A DNA stretch of 64,000 bases, taken from assembly GCF_003945595.2 (NCBI RefSeq), contig NW_024105087.1, positions 5,215,001 to 5,279,000 on the forward strand. The letters are read 5' to 3'. Positions 42,181 to 55,000 of the stretch are shown piece after piece. Each line of letters starts with the position of its first letter. The first letter of the stretch is position 1. Under the pieces are notes generated by a model. That model did not search any database, was not told the origin of the DNA, and saw only the letters and a list, made by a program, of their open reading frames with translations. Position numbers and translations under genes: made by a program. Origin of the DNA: Pipra filicauda (Eukaryota > Chordata > Aves > Passeriformes > Pipridae).

Positions 42181-44580
42181 ATGCATCCCGCTTGGCACAG
42201 AGGTAAATGCAGGGCCCAGCTCGGGCCGTGCTGACAAGTGTTTGCCCTGTTTGCTTTCCGCTGCTGCATGGATAGGTCTTGGCGTGACTGTCGGGCACAC
42301 AGCTGTAGAGATCCTGCAGCCTTTGTAATCTGCAGCTGACCCTTAGGCACCAGTACGCAGCCCTCCTGCAAGGAACCTGCTCGTGTCCCGGGGTGTGTCC
42401 TCACTCACGCTGGAGCACCACGGCTGGCCCCAGAGTAGAGCATTGCCTCTGCTCAACACTGACTCTTGGCAGAGTACAGGTTTCACAAGGGCTGTTCTCT
42501 GCTGCACATATCTTTATGTTGATTCAAAACATCTGCCTTCAAATCAAGGCTTGCTAGGCACAAACAGCCTGACAAAACAACAGTGAAAGGATTTTATAAC
42601 AGGCTGTATGCACATCCCTCCTACTGATGCTGTCAAGCAAACTTAGTCTAACCCCAACCTGTAGCCTCTAGGACACTGACTCTCCAGTTTTCTCCTCTAC
42701 ACTTACCATCTCCATTTGAGGCTCTCTTTCTTTACATTGACCCCAAATTCTTTCCTGACCCACAGTTAAGAAAACTTTCCTGTCTGACCATCTGGGAGCC
42801 ACTCTGGCAGTCACACTCACACCACCCCAGGCTGTCACTGCTGGGACTGAAGCCCCTTCACAGCAGGTGGCTCCAGTGACCCAACGGGTGCCCTGCTTGA
42901 CTCCCTACACACCTCACACTCATACACTCAGACAGGTTTCCCATAGCAGAGTCCCAAATGTCTTAAATAATTTAATGGTGGTGCAGCAACACCATAACAG
43001 CTCTAGCTGCTGCCTCTGGGAAGGGACCCTCAACAAAGGAGTCACAGGGCTTTTATACCCTTACAGTCAGTGCAACGATTCCTCACGTGCTCTTCACGCT
43101 CCTTGCATGTGCCTTTTGATCTGAGGTCTTGTTGTTTATTTGGGTTCTACGGAGTCTCTGGGTGACAGCCAGAGCCCACAGGTCCTCATGCCCTTTGTCA
43201 GGCAAAGGGTTGGCTCCGAGTCACGGCCCCTTGCTTGGGGCTCCAGCCATTCCTCCACCCAGGGTACAACCTGCAGCTCCCACTGCAGCTGCACACCAGG
43301 CTACTGGCACCAGGTGCATTCCTCAACACCATTCCTCAACACCTCAAATTGCTTATCAAAATACCAGCCAGTGCTGGTATTGCACTTATGTGCAATTCTG
43401 GCAGCCACATTAGCAAAAAATCTCTACAAATATCTATCTATTTAATAATCCGGGCAACTCCATCACATACACCGACGTCAGTTTGCCTACCTCTAAATCT
43501 TCCTTTGATTTCAACAGATCTCAGTGTTCATCATGGCTTCCACAATCACTGGCAATATCTGGGAGTAAGCAGCTCACATAAATCTTAACAGGAACAGCCT
43601 GAGAAGGGCTCTGTGTTCTTCCACTTACATTGGAGTTCTCAATCACAAAAGAAAAACTTATAAAAAAATGTTGGTCACATACATTTCACTGACTACTCAA
43701 TATCTCAAGACAGAAATGTTATAGTAATCAGAGAAGCATGTAATGAGAAAAGTTGTCCCAGTATCTGCCCACACTCTGGAAATGAGCTGCTCTGGGAAGC
43801 AGCAATTGACTTGGATTCCCTGCAGCGTAAGGCAGTTAGACAGCACCCTCTTTTCCTGTCGCAAAGTTCATAAGAAATGCAGCCAGGAACCTGGAGACTG
43901 CTCCCTGCTTATGGTAAACCAGGGATACATGGAGTCTTGCTCTTTGTTGGTAAAAGTGGAAAAGGTAATGGGCACCCTCTGCAGTTCACCTGCCAGGAGA
44001 CTTCAGAGGTCAGCGTCACATACCTGAAGCCAGCCACTGCATGACAGAGATCAGGTGCAGGTCACTGTCTGGAAGGCTTCATGCCTGCTAGGGCAAGTAT
44101 AGCTGTCACACCTATTCTAAAAATTCCTTTGATATGTTACAGAGCCCCTTTTTCCACCCTCAGAACTTGTTTCAGGGTAGCAATATGTTTGGGTTACAGT
44201 TAGGGATGCTTTGGTCAATCTAGACTGGAAGTTCATTTGATATGAGTTAGCTTAAAAACTTGGAAAACTGGCAACTTGTTTTGGTCTCATTGTGAAAGAA
44301 AAAGCTGTACAGTCACATTACACAAGCCCTATATTCTGTAAATCTTACTGTCCTGTCTGCAAATTGCAGGGGCAGAAATAAACATACAAAGCACAACAGG
44401 AGTGTCCTGTTGTTAATCCTTTCCGTTTGTACTGCTGTCTTAGCAAGAAATGGCTGAGATATTTATTGCCATGAAGGATTGAGGAGCAGGAGCTTGAAAA
44501 AATGGGGATTTAGATTGTATCTTGCTCCTGCTGAGTTCATGTTTTGAAGCAAAATGAAATAGATGGTGTTAAATGTTGCT
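42181..44580. other. Upstream flank of PRKG2, no gene recognised
   Basis: There are open frames but no family resemblance. Around 43050 the minus strand has GTATAAAAGCCC, a TATA-like motif, in sequence with an LTR-like feel, but I could not find matching LTR ends. Confidence 0.45.
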
Positions 44581-44584
44581 TTCT

Positions 44585-45012
44585 TGGTGTTTGGTTTCTT
44601 TTGTGCTTGGTTTTTTTTGACTGTTTTGGTTTTGGTTTTTTTTTAGGTAGAAATCAAACAGGTAGGGATTACAAAGTAACAATGCTTCTGCTTCTTTCAT
44701 GCTTTGGGAAATATTTCTATATTCTAAGAATTTTGCTCTAAATTTTGTTGCTATCCTGTTGAGTAATCCAGAAGGTGGACTTCAACCTGAAACACAACAC
44801 AGTCTCACTTGCTACTGAAGTTCCAGAAAAAAACTTTTGTTTGGGGTTGATCCATTCTTCCCCTCCACCCCATATAAAAGATTTTGTTGTTGTTGTTGTT
44901 GTCTTTTTGTTTGTTTGTTTGGGTTTTTTGTTGTTGGTTGGTTGGTTTTTCTTTTTTTTCTTTTTGGTTTTGTTTGGGGTTTTTTTTGTGGGGATGGGGG
45001 TATTTCTGTGGT
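44585..45012 (+). repeat. Long T/G-rich low-complexity tracts
   Basis: Two stretches (about 44585-44645 and 44881-45012) of GTTGTTGTT, GTTTGTTTG, GGTTGGTTGG and T runs on the plus strand, separated by ordinary sequence. Confidence 0.8.
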
Positions 45013-45096
45013 TTTGGCTCATCTAGCACCTCTGGACACTAACCATCTTTGGAGCAGTCCCATAATTAAAAATCAAACAATCAGAAAAACATTGTT

Positions 45097-45162
45097 TGAA
45101 AGCTAAAGCACATAAATCATCTAAGCTCTTGAAAGCTAAAGCACATAAATCATCTAAGCTCT
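45097..45162 (+). repeat. Perfect 33-bp tandem duplication
   Basis: The 33-base unit beginning TGAAAGCTAAAGCACATAAA occurs twice head to tail (45097-45129 and 45130-45162) with no mismatch that I can find. Confidence 0.95.
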
Positions 45163-45237
45163 AATGCCGTGAAGGAATAAAAAAGGTGTTTTGTTTGTTA
45201 AAATGTATAAATAGTGAAAGGTTTTGATAGTCATCAT

Positions 45238-45348
45238 GCTGGCTTTGTGGATTTGCCAGCCAGCACCCCTTTCTGCACAGAACTGTAAGTAAATCAAATA
45301 CCTTGACTCTGTGTGTGGATTTTTCTCTTGCACACTGGGTGGGAGAAC
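45238..45348 (-). repeat. Interspersed repeat, copy B (LTR-like, family unassigned)
   Basis: This is the reverse complement of the repeat at 9285-9392, with the same ordered blocks. Similarity weakens beyond both ends. Confidence 0.7.
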
Positions 45349-48300
45349 CTGTTTTGGAACAACATCCTTGGTGAGAGGTGGTGCTGCAGTCCTGGCTTGA
45401 GGCTGGGATCATGACAGTGGTTGTTCAGAAGACAGCAGATAACAAGAGATCCTGCTTTTCTTTCTGTCACCAGTTGCCAGAAAAATTCTCCTCCTTAGCC
45501 TTGTAGGAAAGACAGCTTCTCATCCTGCTAAAATGGTCACTGGGCAGAGTTCACCACATTTTACTGCTTCTCTTAATCACTGATCAACAGATTGAATGAC
45601 GCTAGAATGTCTTCAGCAGTCTCTTTAGACAGATATAATAAAGATGATGGCATACAAAAGAGGGACTGTATGAGGGAAATGGCATTGTTTCTTAGTTCTC
45701 AGACAGAAACCAGTCATTTGATTACATGAAATAGTGGATATTTATTTGCCATCTGTGCCCCAAATAATAAACAAGCCTTTGAACATTGCCTTAGGCAGTG
45801 CCAGTTCACTCACCAGGCTAGCTTCTACTTGGCCATAACTTCCTCCAGCCAAGAATACTCTAACCACTGGAAAGGAAAGCACAGCAAGGGCACATCTTGT
45901 GCCAGGTTAATAGGACTTCTGCACAGAAAAATTCTTGCCCCAACCCCTCAGTTCCACCACTCTCACTCACTTAGACAAAAGCAGGATGAATACTGCAAGC
46001 AGGGGCAGTGCAAAATCCTAGAAAGAAAAGAACTGCATCAGAACTTCACCTGACACAGATCATTTTACCACCTTTGCTGGCTCTTCTGCTTTTTTTCACT
46101 GTATTGAGAGCAAGCTACTTCTTGCCCATCTTCATAAGATGCTGAGCATCAGCCCAAAGTCATCCACTACCCCTCAGGTATGGACTGTGAACATGAGAAA
46201 TAAGGGGCACCTAAAGGGCCTGTGCTGGTATGTTAAAGAGCTTCTGGGCCATATAAATCATTCTGGCTGAAAATAGTGCTATTACCTGTCAGAAACAGTC
46301 CTGAGCAATTAATTTGGACCATTTCTAGGTATAAATATATAGTATGTGCAGAGTCCTTTATGCTGGCCTTCTACATACTGGGTCTAGCTCAGTTCCCATC
46401 TGCTGTCCTCTCCCACCACAGATGAAGAACATCTCAAAAGCAAAAAGGAATACAGGTTGTGTGTACTCATTACAGCAGGAATCATGCAAACTCAAAAGGC
46501 TTTAAATGGAAAGAGGTACAGTAGCTATGGGCTGGCCTATGGTGATACTGTCCTGCACTGTTTAGCTCACCAGGCAAGTTTTAGATTCCTGTTATAACAT
46601 CTATAATCAATGGGAACTCTGAACTACAACTTCTCCTGTGGTGATATGGAGATATGGTGTTTTCTATGTTCTTAATGTTCTTCAAGAGATAAAATTTACT
46701 AATTTCTATCCCTGGTCAGCCTTTCAAAATTGAAATTCCAATATTGAAAATATTTTAATATGAGTTTTAAAATACTTCAAAACTACATTTATTTGACACT
46801 GGAAGTAAAAACAAATTGCTAATTCAAACAGAAGGTTAATATTATGGGAGAAATTTTGTCTTGATTTGACCCAACACTTACAGTATAAATCAAAGCTTCC
46901 CATGAGGGTTGTATCGTGCTAATGTTTTTCAGGAGTAGACATATTATAAGTTGTAAACAAACTACTACATTCTTTAACAGGAACCCAGTTACAACTGCCT
47001 GTGCCATTTCTCCTGTAGCAACCTGGAAGATACATCTTTTATAACAATACAACTGTATTCTTATAGCGTGTCTAAATGCACTGTGTGATCTTAACAACTA
47101 CAATCTAATTAAAATGCTACAAGAACATTTTCGAGGTGACTATTTAGTTTTGTAACACGAGACATCACTACTCATGACCATTTGCAGTGGCAGAGAGAAC
47201 ATCTTGATTCTACTGAACTCTCTAAGCAAAACCATATTGACATCGTACAGCAAAGTCACACTGAGGTGGATATAGAGATAACTGGTTACTCTGTTTCTGA
47301 ATTCCATGACCATCATTTTAAGGTTTCTTGGGGTCTGAATCAGTGACACATACTTCAGGCTGTATGTTTTAAGCACAAGAACTGTCTCATTGAGGCTCCA
47401 AACAGAGTCAGGAACCACATCACACATTGCTATAGAAGCTCTTTGCTCCACACCACTTTTGTGTTAATATAAAGACCTTGGGAACAATTGGGTTTTTTTT
47501 CTCTCTAGTAGGTGCACAATGACTATTGCTTCTCTATCTCAAAAATCTTTTACAGTACTCTTTCCTGTTCAAATCCTTTGTTCAGTTTTCCCACACTCCC
47601 TTGAGTGGCTCACAGACTGTTATGTGTTAATGTGTCTAAGAAAATTAGATCAGGGCACTCCAGAATGGCACCTTGTAGAAAAGGAAAAAATCCCAAGACT
47701 AATAAAACAGAATAGAAAGATAGAATTTAATTATAGGGACCAAAAAACAGGGGAGCGGGAATTGGAGGTAGATCTTGCACATTACAAGGGAATCACGTGC
47801 AAGTTCATGACATGTCTGTGAATGAGACAGAGGCATAGAAAAGCCAGAAGCTCTGGCTCATAAGAAATACTGTACTAAATTTAAAGAAAAGAGTTTAGGG
47901 AGTTTCCTCAGACTATAAGATCACAAATCTAAGCGTGACGTACAGGTACACATTTTCCTGTCTTTAATTACAGGTGTGGTTCCTTCTATGGCTTCTTCAT
48001 ATGACTGTGGTACTCACAATGTAAGCTTCCTTTTGCTGCTGCCCAACTCATTTCCCTTGATTTAGCAAAATTGACTCTTGCTTAAGACCATGCATGTTTT
48101 TTTTTCCCCTCTGTGGGGTGACAGCTCTTTTCAGCCTAAGAGAAAAATCCAGGTAAAAATGAGAGAAATATAAGCTAAAAGTGTCTTGTTTGACCCATGA
48201 GGATATACAGCCAGATATCTGTGTACTTCAGGAGTTCATATAAGCAGAGACAGCACAAACAGAAAAAAACCTGCATTGTAACCAGAAATTTCTAAGTGAA

Positions 48301-51249
48301 AAAGTGTGAGGGAATTGTCTGCTGCTTTAATTCATCAGATTTGATAGCATTTCTTGTAACACGGTAAATAGAAGAGTATTTAAGATTGCAATTAAATTGC
48401 TTTTTCTCTCTTCAGGCAGTTTATTTAGAAGATTGGTTAAACACCTATGCATTTGTCTACACACATGCACGAAAGCTCCAAGGTGAAGGTTAACTCCAGA
48501 ACTAGAAGACCTGGGAAGCACAGTGCAAAGACACCTGCATCAGCTGCACCCCAGCCTGGATACCTCACTGCTGGAACTGCACAGGCCACAATTGCTGTGT
48601 GAACCTGGCAAGGTTGTGTCCAGGTCCTAAGTGGTGTCCTGTCCCACCACAGAACTTGAGCATCTTCAGGGCACCTCTTTCCTCTGAGTTCTGCCAGTCT
48701 AATCAGACAAGACAGGTGAAATAATCATAGCAGTGCTCCCTAACATTCATGCCAAATGAGTACTGTCATCATATCCCACACCAACTGAAACTGGGTGAAC
48801 CTCCCATTTCCCACCCACTTTCCAAAGACATCATCTCAGTTCAACATCTCTGATGGTGGGAATATAGTCCTGGACTATGAAACAAAAGTTCAACAGTAGA
48901 AGCCTAAGGGTCATCCCTGACTCAAAGGTGTTCAGACCTGGCAATAAAACTTTACAGGTCCCTTTGCATTTTCCCTCCCTGTCCCTTTGTCCTCTTTCCT
49001 TTTTTTCCCAGCTGCTCTTCTCAGGGTCACATTTCAGTTTTCTGTTCAGTGCAGACATCTGGTGGTCGAGCTCGGGATGGCAGCTGAACAAGGGAAGCCG
49101 AACAAGGGAGGGATGCACAGTCTTTTTTTCCTACACTGTGGCCTAGTGGTAGAAAAACCAAATTCTGCTATGCAGCAAGGATTGATTTTCACTTTTATTC
49201 CCTCTCTGCCTTGCTGCTCATTTTCTGCCCCCATCAAGTCTCGGAAACCCGCTGCTCCTGCGTGTTTAGAAGAAAGGCCAGACTGTGCAACCAACAGACT
49301 GCGAGTTATTCCTGCAGTGTTACCTTGTCTATCACATCCTGTGGCTGTTGGCTCCAGGCACACTGAGGAACATTCAGCAAATGACCCAACAAGGAGGAAG
49401 AATGGCTCTGCTCTACAGGCAAATGTGGACATACAGTTTGCCTGTTAAAAAGGAGGCACTCAGGGGGAACACAGATAAGAAAACCCAGAGACAATTATAA
49501 TATGCCTAATCCTAAAAAAACTCTCCAATGGAGAGAAGTTCTTGAGTGCTCCGAGAAAAACCCATTAAATCACCAATGAAGATGTCAATTGCTGAATGCT
49601 TCTGCAGGAGGGCTGCTCCCAGGCTTTTTCTGTGACACTTACATGACCACCCTCCTTAAGAAATATTTTTAGAGCTGTTTTATTGGAGGACAACTGCCCT
49701 TAGCACTGTGGCAAAAAAATCAGGATGAATCACATCTGAAGGTGGTATCATTGTTCCATACCTTACTTAAAGGAGTCTGAGGACCTCATGGAAAGCACCA
49801 TAGAAAATGCCCTGCATGACTGTATATAAAACCATTTTAGCAAAACCACCCTCGTCCCTGCTAAAGAAATCATTAGTTTCAGTTCCAACCTTTGTAATCA
49901 AAACGGATTCTTGGGGGAATTCTCAAGAGAGGCAAGCTGAAATGCATGTTCATGGTGTTGCTTCTTATGACATTGACAGAAGGGGATATCTGGAGAACTC
50001 TCCTTTTCTTTAGAAAGAGCACAACAGCACCAGTATAATGCAGATATATCTGAGGTGAGGTGAGATGCTTCCCACACCTGAGGATAAATTGGCTTTCCTA
50101 GTCAGCTTTTACTCCACCATCCCCATGTCATAGTGGAAGCAATCACTCATAGTGCAGCTGTGCAGTAAAACCCACAAGCAATGGGCAAACAGTAAATTGG
50201 CAATGGCAGAACTGGTTTAGAACCGACAGCAAACTTGTATGTCACTTGTATGTAAGCATAAGAAAACACATTGTAGTCTGAAAAAAATACAGAAGTAGAT
50301 TTTTACCAAAGTTCGCATGAACTTTCTGCTTTTCTTGGTTTTGCTTTGTTTGATGGCCACAATCAGTTTGGCAAATGCAGCACAATTGAATGGCGCCCTT
50401 AGCTTCACCCTATTTGAAAAGTGGCACAGATGTCTCATAGATGCATTTTGCAAATATCTCTACATTCTGCACTTGGCCCAGATCTGTGCACTGAAATGGG
50501 TCTGACTGGTTGTAAAACTACTTTTTTTTTTGCCCCTCTCCTTATATATAGCATCAGCACTAAAATGCCTGAATATATGAAGATATATACACACAGACAC
50601 ACAGACAGAGACACACAGACACACACATACATGTATATGTAAAAGAAGTGGGAAGGGACTGGATTCTGGATTAACACCTAATTTTTTAAAATAATTTTTT
50701 TATGTATCAACTCCAATCTTTTTCTAGATGTAACTCCTCTTTCTCATTAAACTTACTGTGTCATCAGCACAACATTATCATCCTGTGAAACTGAACTTCA
50801 AACCCAAACTGATTTCAGTCAGTGTTACCTAGATTACCTGCCACGGTGAACAAAAATCCTGAGAAACAATCCTTGGCTGATCAAGCCAGGACACAAGGAG
50901 TAGCAAAAGTGAGTGTACAGCACGTATAGAATACTCCCCAAAATAATGAGTCCCATAGGAACAAAGTAGAAAAATATATTTTTAACTTAAATATGAACTT
51001 CGTGACAATGCAGTTTCTAACTGCTCAGCAGAGAGCAATTGACCCATTTCTGAGGCAACAGCAGTGTTACAGATTTTATAACCCTATCAAGATTTGGTTG
51101 TATTTCAGCTATTTATTATGTACATACTGAATAAACTGAACATGCACCAACACCATCCTCAGTATAAAAATGGACCGACTCATACCAAGTACATGCTCCT
51201 ACTGAAAACAAGAACATGTTTATGTGCTAAGGAAATCTCCCCCTTTGGA
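45349..51249. other. Intergenic, no gene recognised
   Basis: Scattered short open frames, including a 100-codon one at 47519-47821 (+) and overlapping ones at 48987-49448, match no family I know. A CA/GA-rich microsatellite is at 50588-50640. Confidence 0.45.
50588..50640 (+). repeat. CA/GACA microsatellite
   Basis: ACACACAGACACACAGACAG-type units followed by ACACACATACATGTATATGT. Confidence 0.9.
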
Positions 51250-52050
51250 ATTAGAGGCTAAGATCTCGTTTTCTCCTAAGGGATTTCGACAGATGCAGGG
51301 TGAGAAACACAAACTCACTTCCCAATCCAAGGATTCACACACCTGACTAGCACTTTTTTGCCTGGGAATATAAAGTTTTCTGTAGGGCAAAAAACGAGGA
51401 CACTCAGGATGCCAATTTCCTGGCCTTGTGCTGATTAGTCACATAACTTCCTGGAGGGAAGGTTCCCACCCCTGGAGATTCTCTTTCTCCAGGGCACATA
51501 GGCATGGCTTTAAGTAAGCCATTGTACAACTCTATCTTTCCACCTGGCCAAGGGTGACAGGGAATATGGTGTACCCAGTCTATTTATTCCCTGATCTGCA
51601 GCCCATTCCTGGGTGGCTTTGTTTTTGAAAGAGCTTTCATTATCTGACTCTAGCTCAAGTGGCACTCTGTGATGACATATAGGCTTGTTTATTCCTCCTA
51701 GGATGCTACTCCTGTTTGCTTTCCCAGCAGAAAGCTTCTAGTCCCCATGGTGATAGCTGTACCACTGTGAGACTGCAGCACCTGCCAGTCTTGATGGAAC
51801 CAAGGGGGCCACATTAACCTGGTGGCCAATCTTCATCTAGCAGGTGTTTCTCCCATCACGTGTGCCGTTTCATCACTCACACTTTGCAGGCATGTTGTAA
51901 ACATTCCACAGATCTCACACTGCCTAACTATCCTATCTTATAGCTTCCCAGGAGAAGCCTGATCTCTGTTCTCTTTCCCTGTGTAAGAAATTCAATCCCT
52001 TGCACCATGTCCAGCAGTTTTTGTGGGTCCCCACCTGGCTGCAAATGGTT
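51250..52050 (-). mobile_element. Decayed endogenous retrovirus (ERV-L-like) integrase region
   Basis: Read on the minus strand, 51655-51511 encodes a stretch with the order SDN, FKNK, QEW and TPY that is typical of a retroviral integrase core around the second catalytic Asp. Further upstream, near 51925-51896, a CEICG sequence fits the zinc-binding N-terminal domain. The downstream part to about 51250 may be the integrase C terminus. The frame is broken by stops and frameshifts (for example immediately after the core), and the residue where the catalytic Glu is expected appears as Asp, so no functional product is possible. No LTRs, gag or env are identified next to it. Confidence 0.65.
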
Positions 52051-55000
52051 CTCCATTATAGTCTGATTCCAAATCTATGTGTTGAGGTCAGGGCAGGTGG
52101 TCAGCCTGCTCATCATGCTCGTCCTTCTGAATTGCCTTTGAGACAGGTAAAATAATGTCAGGAAATGAGATATTCTAAATGACCACTGAAGAACAGTAAA
52201 AGCTATTTCTCTTTTGTTGGTATTTTCTGGTTTTAGTTCAGTGAATGCAATGATTACAGTACAAATGAGAATGGGGGGAAATAATATCTTCACAATATCC
52301 ACTAGCAACTTGTAGCATTTGCAGCTCCACCAGCCTCTGCTTTGGCTGTGCAGTGCAATGGGGGAAAAGAGTTACACATCACTTTGTTTTAGTACGTGCT
52401 GAAGAACTGTTTTATGTGAAACACAGATCCTCCAGCGTACAATATATTTGGATGGGTCTTCAGGCTCTCCCACAGAGATACCATGCAGGTAGAACACACA
52501 TAGAGAGTAGAAATATAGAAATATGTAGGGTGAAGGACTATTCCATACTCCATCTGCTAAAGGTAGGATCAACCCTATTTTTAACTTTTCCAGGAAGTGC
52601 AGCAAAGAAGGATTCACCTTAGATGAGATGAATCAAGTTCTGGAGGTGCCTGGTTCTCTCCAGTGTCTTAAATTACATGTGCAACACCCTGGCTCTAAGT
52701 GTGACATCAGGTGAAACTCTCAGTATACAAAGCTCTTTTGCCTGAAGAGCCAAATACAAATGTAATTTGATACAAAAGACTAATCTCAAGAATAAGCAGA
52801 TAATCCCAACCTCTAGCTGTGGTCTCTCTCTATCTCTGTTCAGAGTTTCTTTGAGACTTAGTGTGTTTCCAAGACAAGTAATTTCTTCAACTTCAGACAA
52901 TTATTTTAATGCCATTTTGTTTTCAGATATTTGTAGGTGGAAAAGCCGGAGCCAGCCTGCTGATATTAGCTCACACTATACAATTTATTCTACAACCATG
53001 TAAATTCAAAATTGTAAATTAGATGACTTGTCTGATTACAGGAGGTTGTGGAAGCAATGCGATACCAAACTGATACATGAATGGACTGACAAAAGCTGCA
53101 AGAATGTGACTGAAAACAAATGGTGAGAGGCAGTAATTACAACTAACATTTTTGCATTTGACCACTGATGGGGCAGGGGGAAGGGGAGAGAGGGAGAACA
53201 AATTTATCTAAAAATATTTTTGTATACTCATTGGGTTAATTCCCCAAGTACTTGAGTATATATGTGTGTGACAGCAGGCTTGTTGCTTTTTTCTCCACAC
53301 AAAGTTCTTTTGGGGTTTCCACCTCTCCTTCCACAGTTAGAGGAAATAAAGGAACTACAAGAGAAAATTTATGTTGAATTATATGCCCCATATGGTCAAT
53401 CCCAAGAGGGACATTTCAATGAGTTCAATTTTGACTCAGTAGGTTGTAAAATTACAGGGAGAAATCTCTGACCATGATCTTGATGCTTTTGTTTCTTTCA
53501 TTTTGCATTTTACTTTGTCTCCAACTCAGAATATCTGAACAATTTTCAGTAGGGCATTAAGCAAGATAACATCTGTCATGTGCTCAGGGGACTTTCCCTG
53601 GGACAACCATTACATGATGGCCAAGTTGTTCCAGCTCTCACCCTGTCCATACGCAGCTGGAGACTTCTCTATCCCATGGAAGAAACTCAGAAACTCCTGT
53701 GGTGTGCCAGTCCCCTGCCCATTCAGTGAAATCAGCTGCAATATGGGCTAAGTTAAAACATGTTGGTAGAAGTTGAAGCGTATGCAAATAGAGCAGTTGC
53801 TGGCTGCTGGGTATGGTCACAATCTGAACACATCTCTTCTTGTGGACCTTCATTCTTATTTCCTCAAGTCCTCCCAGATTTGTTTCATTTATATCACAAG
53901 AGGGCACCCTGCCTCAGACTACAGTTTGCCATCCACATATTGAAAACAGGAAAGTCCTTGGAATGAAATGGGCTTAAAGGGACAGGGACACTGAAGAAGG
54001 AGCCACAAGGCAACAGCCAGTTGCACCTGCAATGTCAGTGCCCTCTCCTTGGGCGAGAGGGATGAACATTCACTCTCCTTTTTCTTCAGTAGGAAGAAAA
54101 CTCCTGCAATTTTTAAAACTGAACTCAAAGGTAGCGGACTAAAAATAAGCCATGTAAACAAAACAACTGTATAACACTCTTCACTGAAAACTCAGTTGTG
54201 CTGGAGCTAGTTGAAATGCAACTCTTCCTTTCTTTCCTTCACTGTTAACTATTCAGACCTCCAAGCAAACCAACAGCCAAAGCTGTCGGGTTATGGAAAC
54301 AGCACCATTTTGGCTGTCAACTGCTTAGCTTTCTCCACTGCCAACAAAGTCTCAGGCTCCCAATGAGAATCGTGCCTGAAATATTCTGTGTGCTGCCAGC
54401 AGGTGCCTGTAATTGCCCATGACCAGACTTTGCCCTCTAGGCCCCTTTTGCCTCTTCAAGACATATAGAGGGTTTCTCCCTGTAGCTCCCCTGGAAGGAT
54501 CTGGGTCTCCTGAGCTCCTGGGCCAAGCCTGCCCATCACAAGTGAAGAGTACCTAACACCCCAAGACACCTGAACTCCTGCTCTGCCTGCAGGCAACTGA
54601 AGTACACCCCTGGGATACCAACCTCAGATATCACTGAAGCAGCTGTTTAAAACAAACCAGGCCTCTGATACATTAATTTCATTACTATATTCACAAATAA
54701 TTACTGAAAACCAGCTAAATATAAAACTGATACTCTTCGCAAGATATTATGTAACTATTATTTTGCAAGGTAGTTAATAAAAAGGAAAGAGTTTTATTCT
54801 TTGTGAAGAAAAGCAGCACTTAAATAATCCAATTAATTATGCTTCTATGGAAATTTGTATAGACAGGAGTAAATACGGACTTAAATAAATGCACACTTTG
54901 CTTCTAAAGGTGGTGACTGATTGTTTCTTAAGTATAACAAGTATCTAACAGCATACCAAAAAAAGTGTACTGTGTCCTAAAACTCTGTATTATGAAAGCA

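Noticed and set aside
41346..42404. Overlapping open frames up to 286 codons on both strands
   Set aside because: They lie in the CpG island, are rich in Pro/Arg/Gly/Ala, occur in several frames on both strands at once, and have no domain. They are an effect of GC-rich composition.
43000..43100. TATA-like GTATAAAAG on the minus strand, possible solo LTR
   Set aside because: No matching LTR ends, poly(A) signal or target-site duplication could be located.
47519..47821. 100-codon plus-strand frame with a charged C-terminal half
   Set aside because: It has a vague retroviral flavour but no motif I can name, and its length is within chance expectation for the window.
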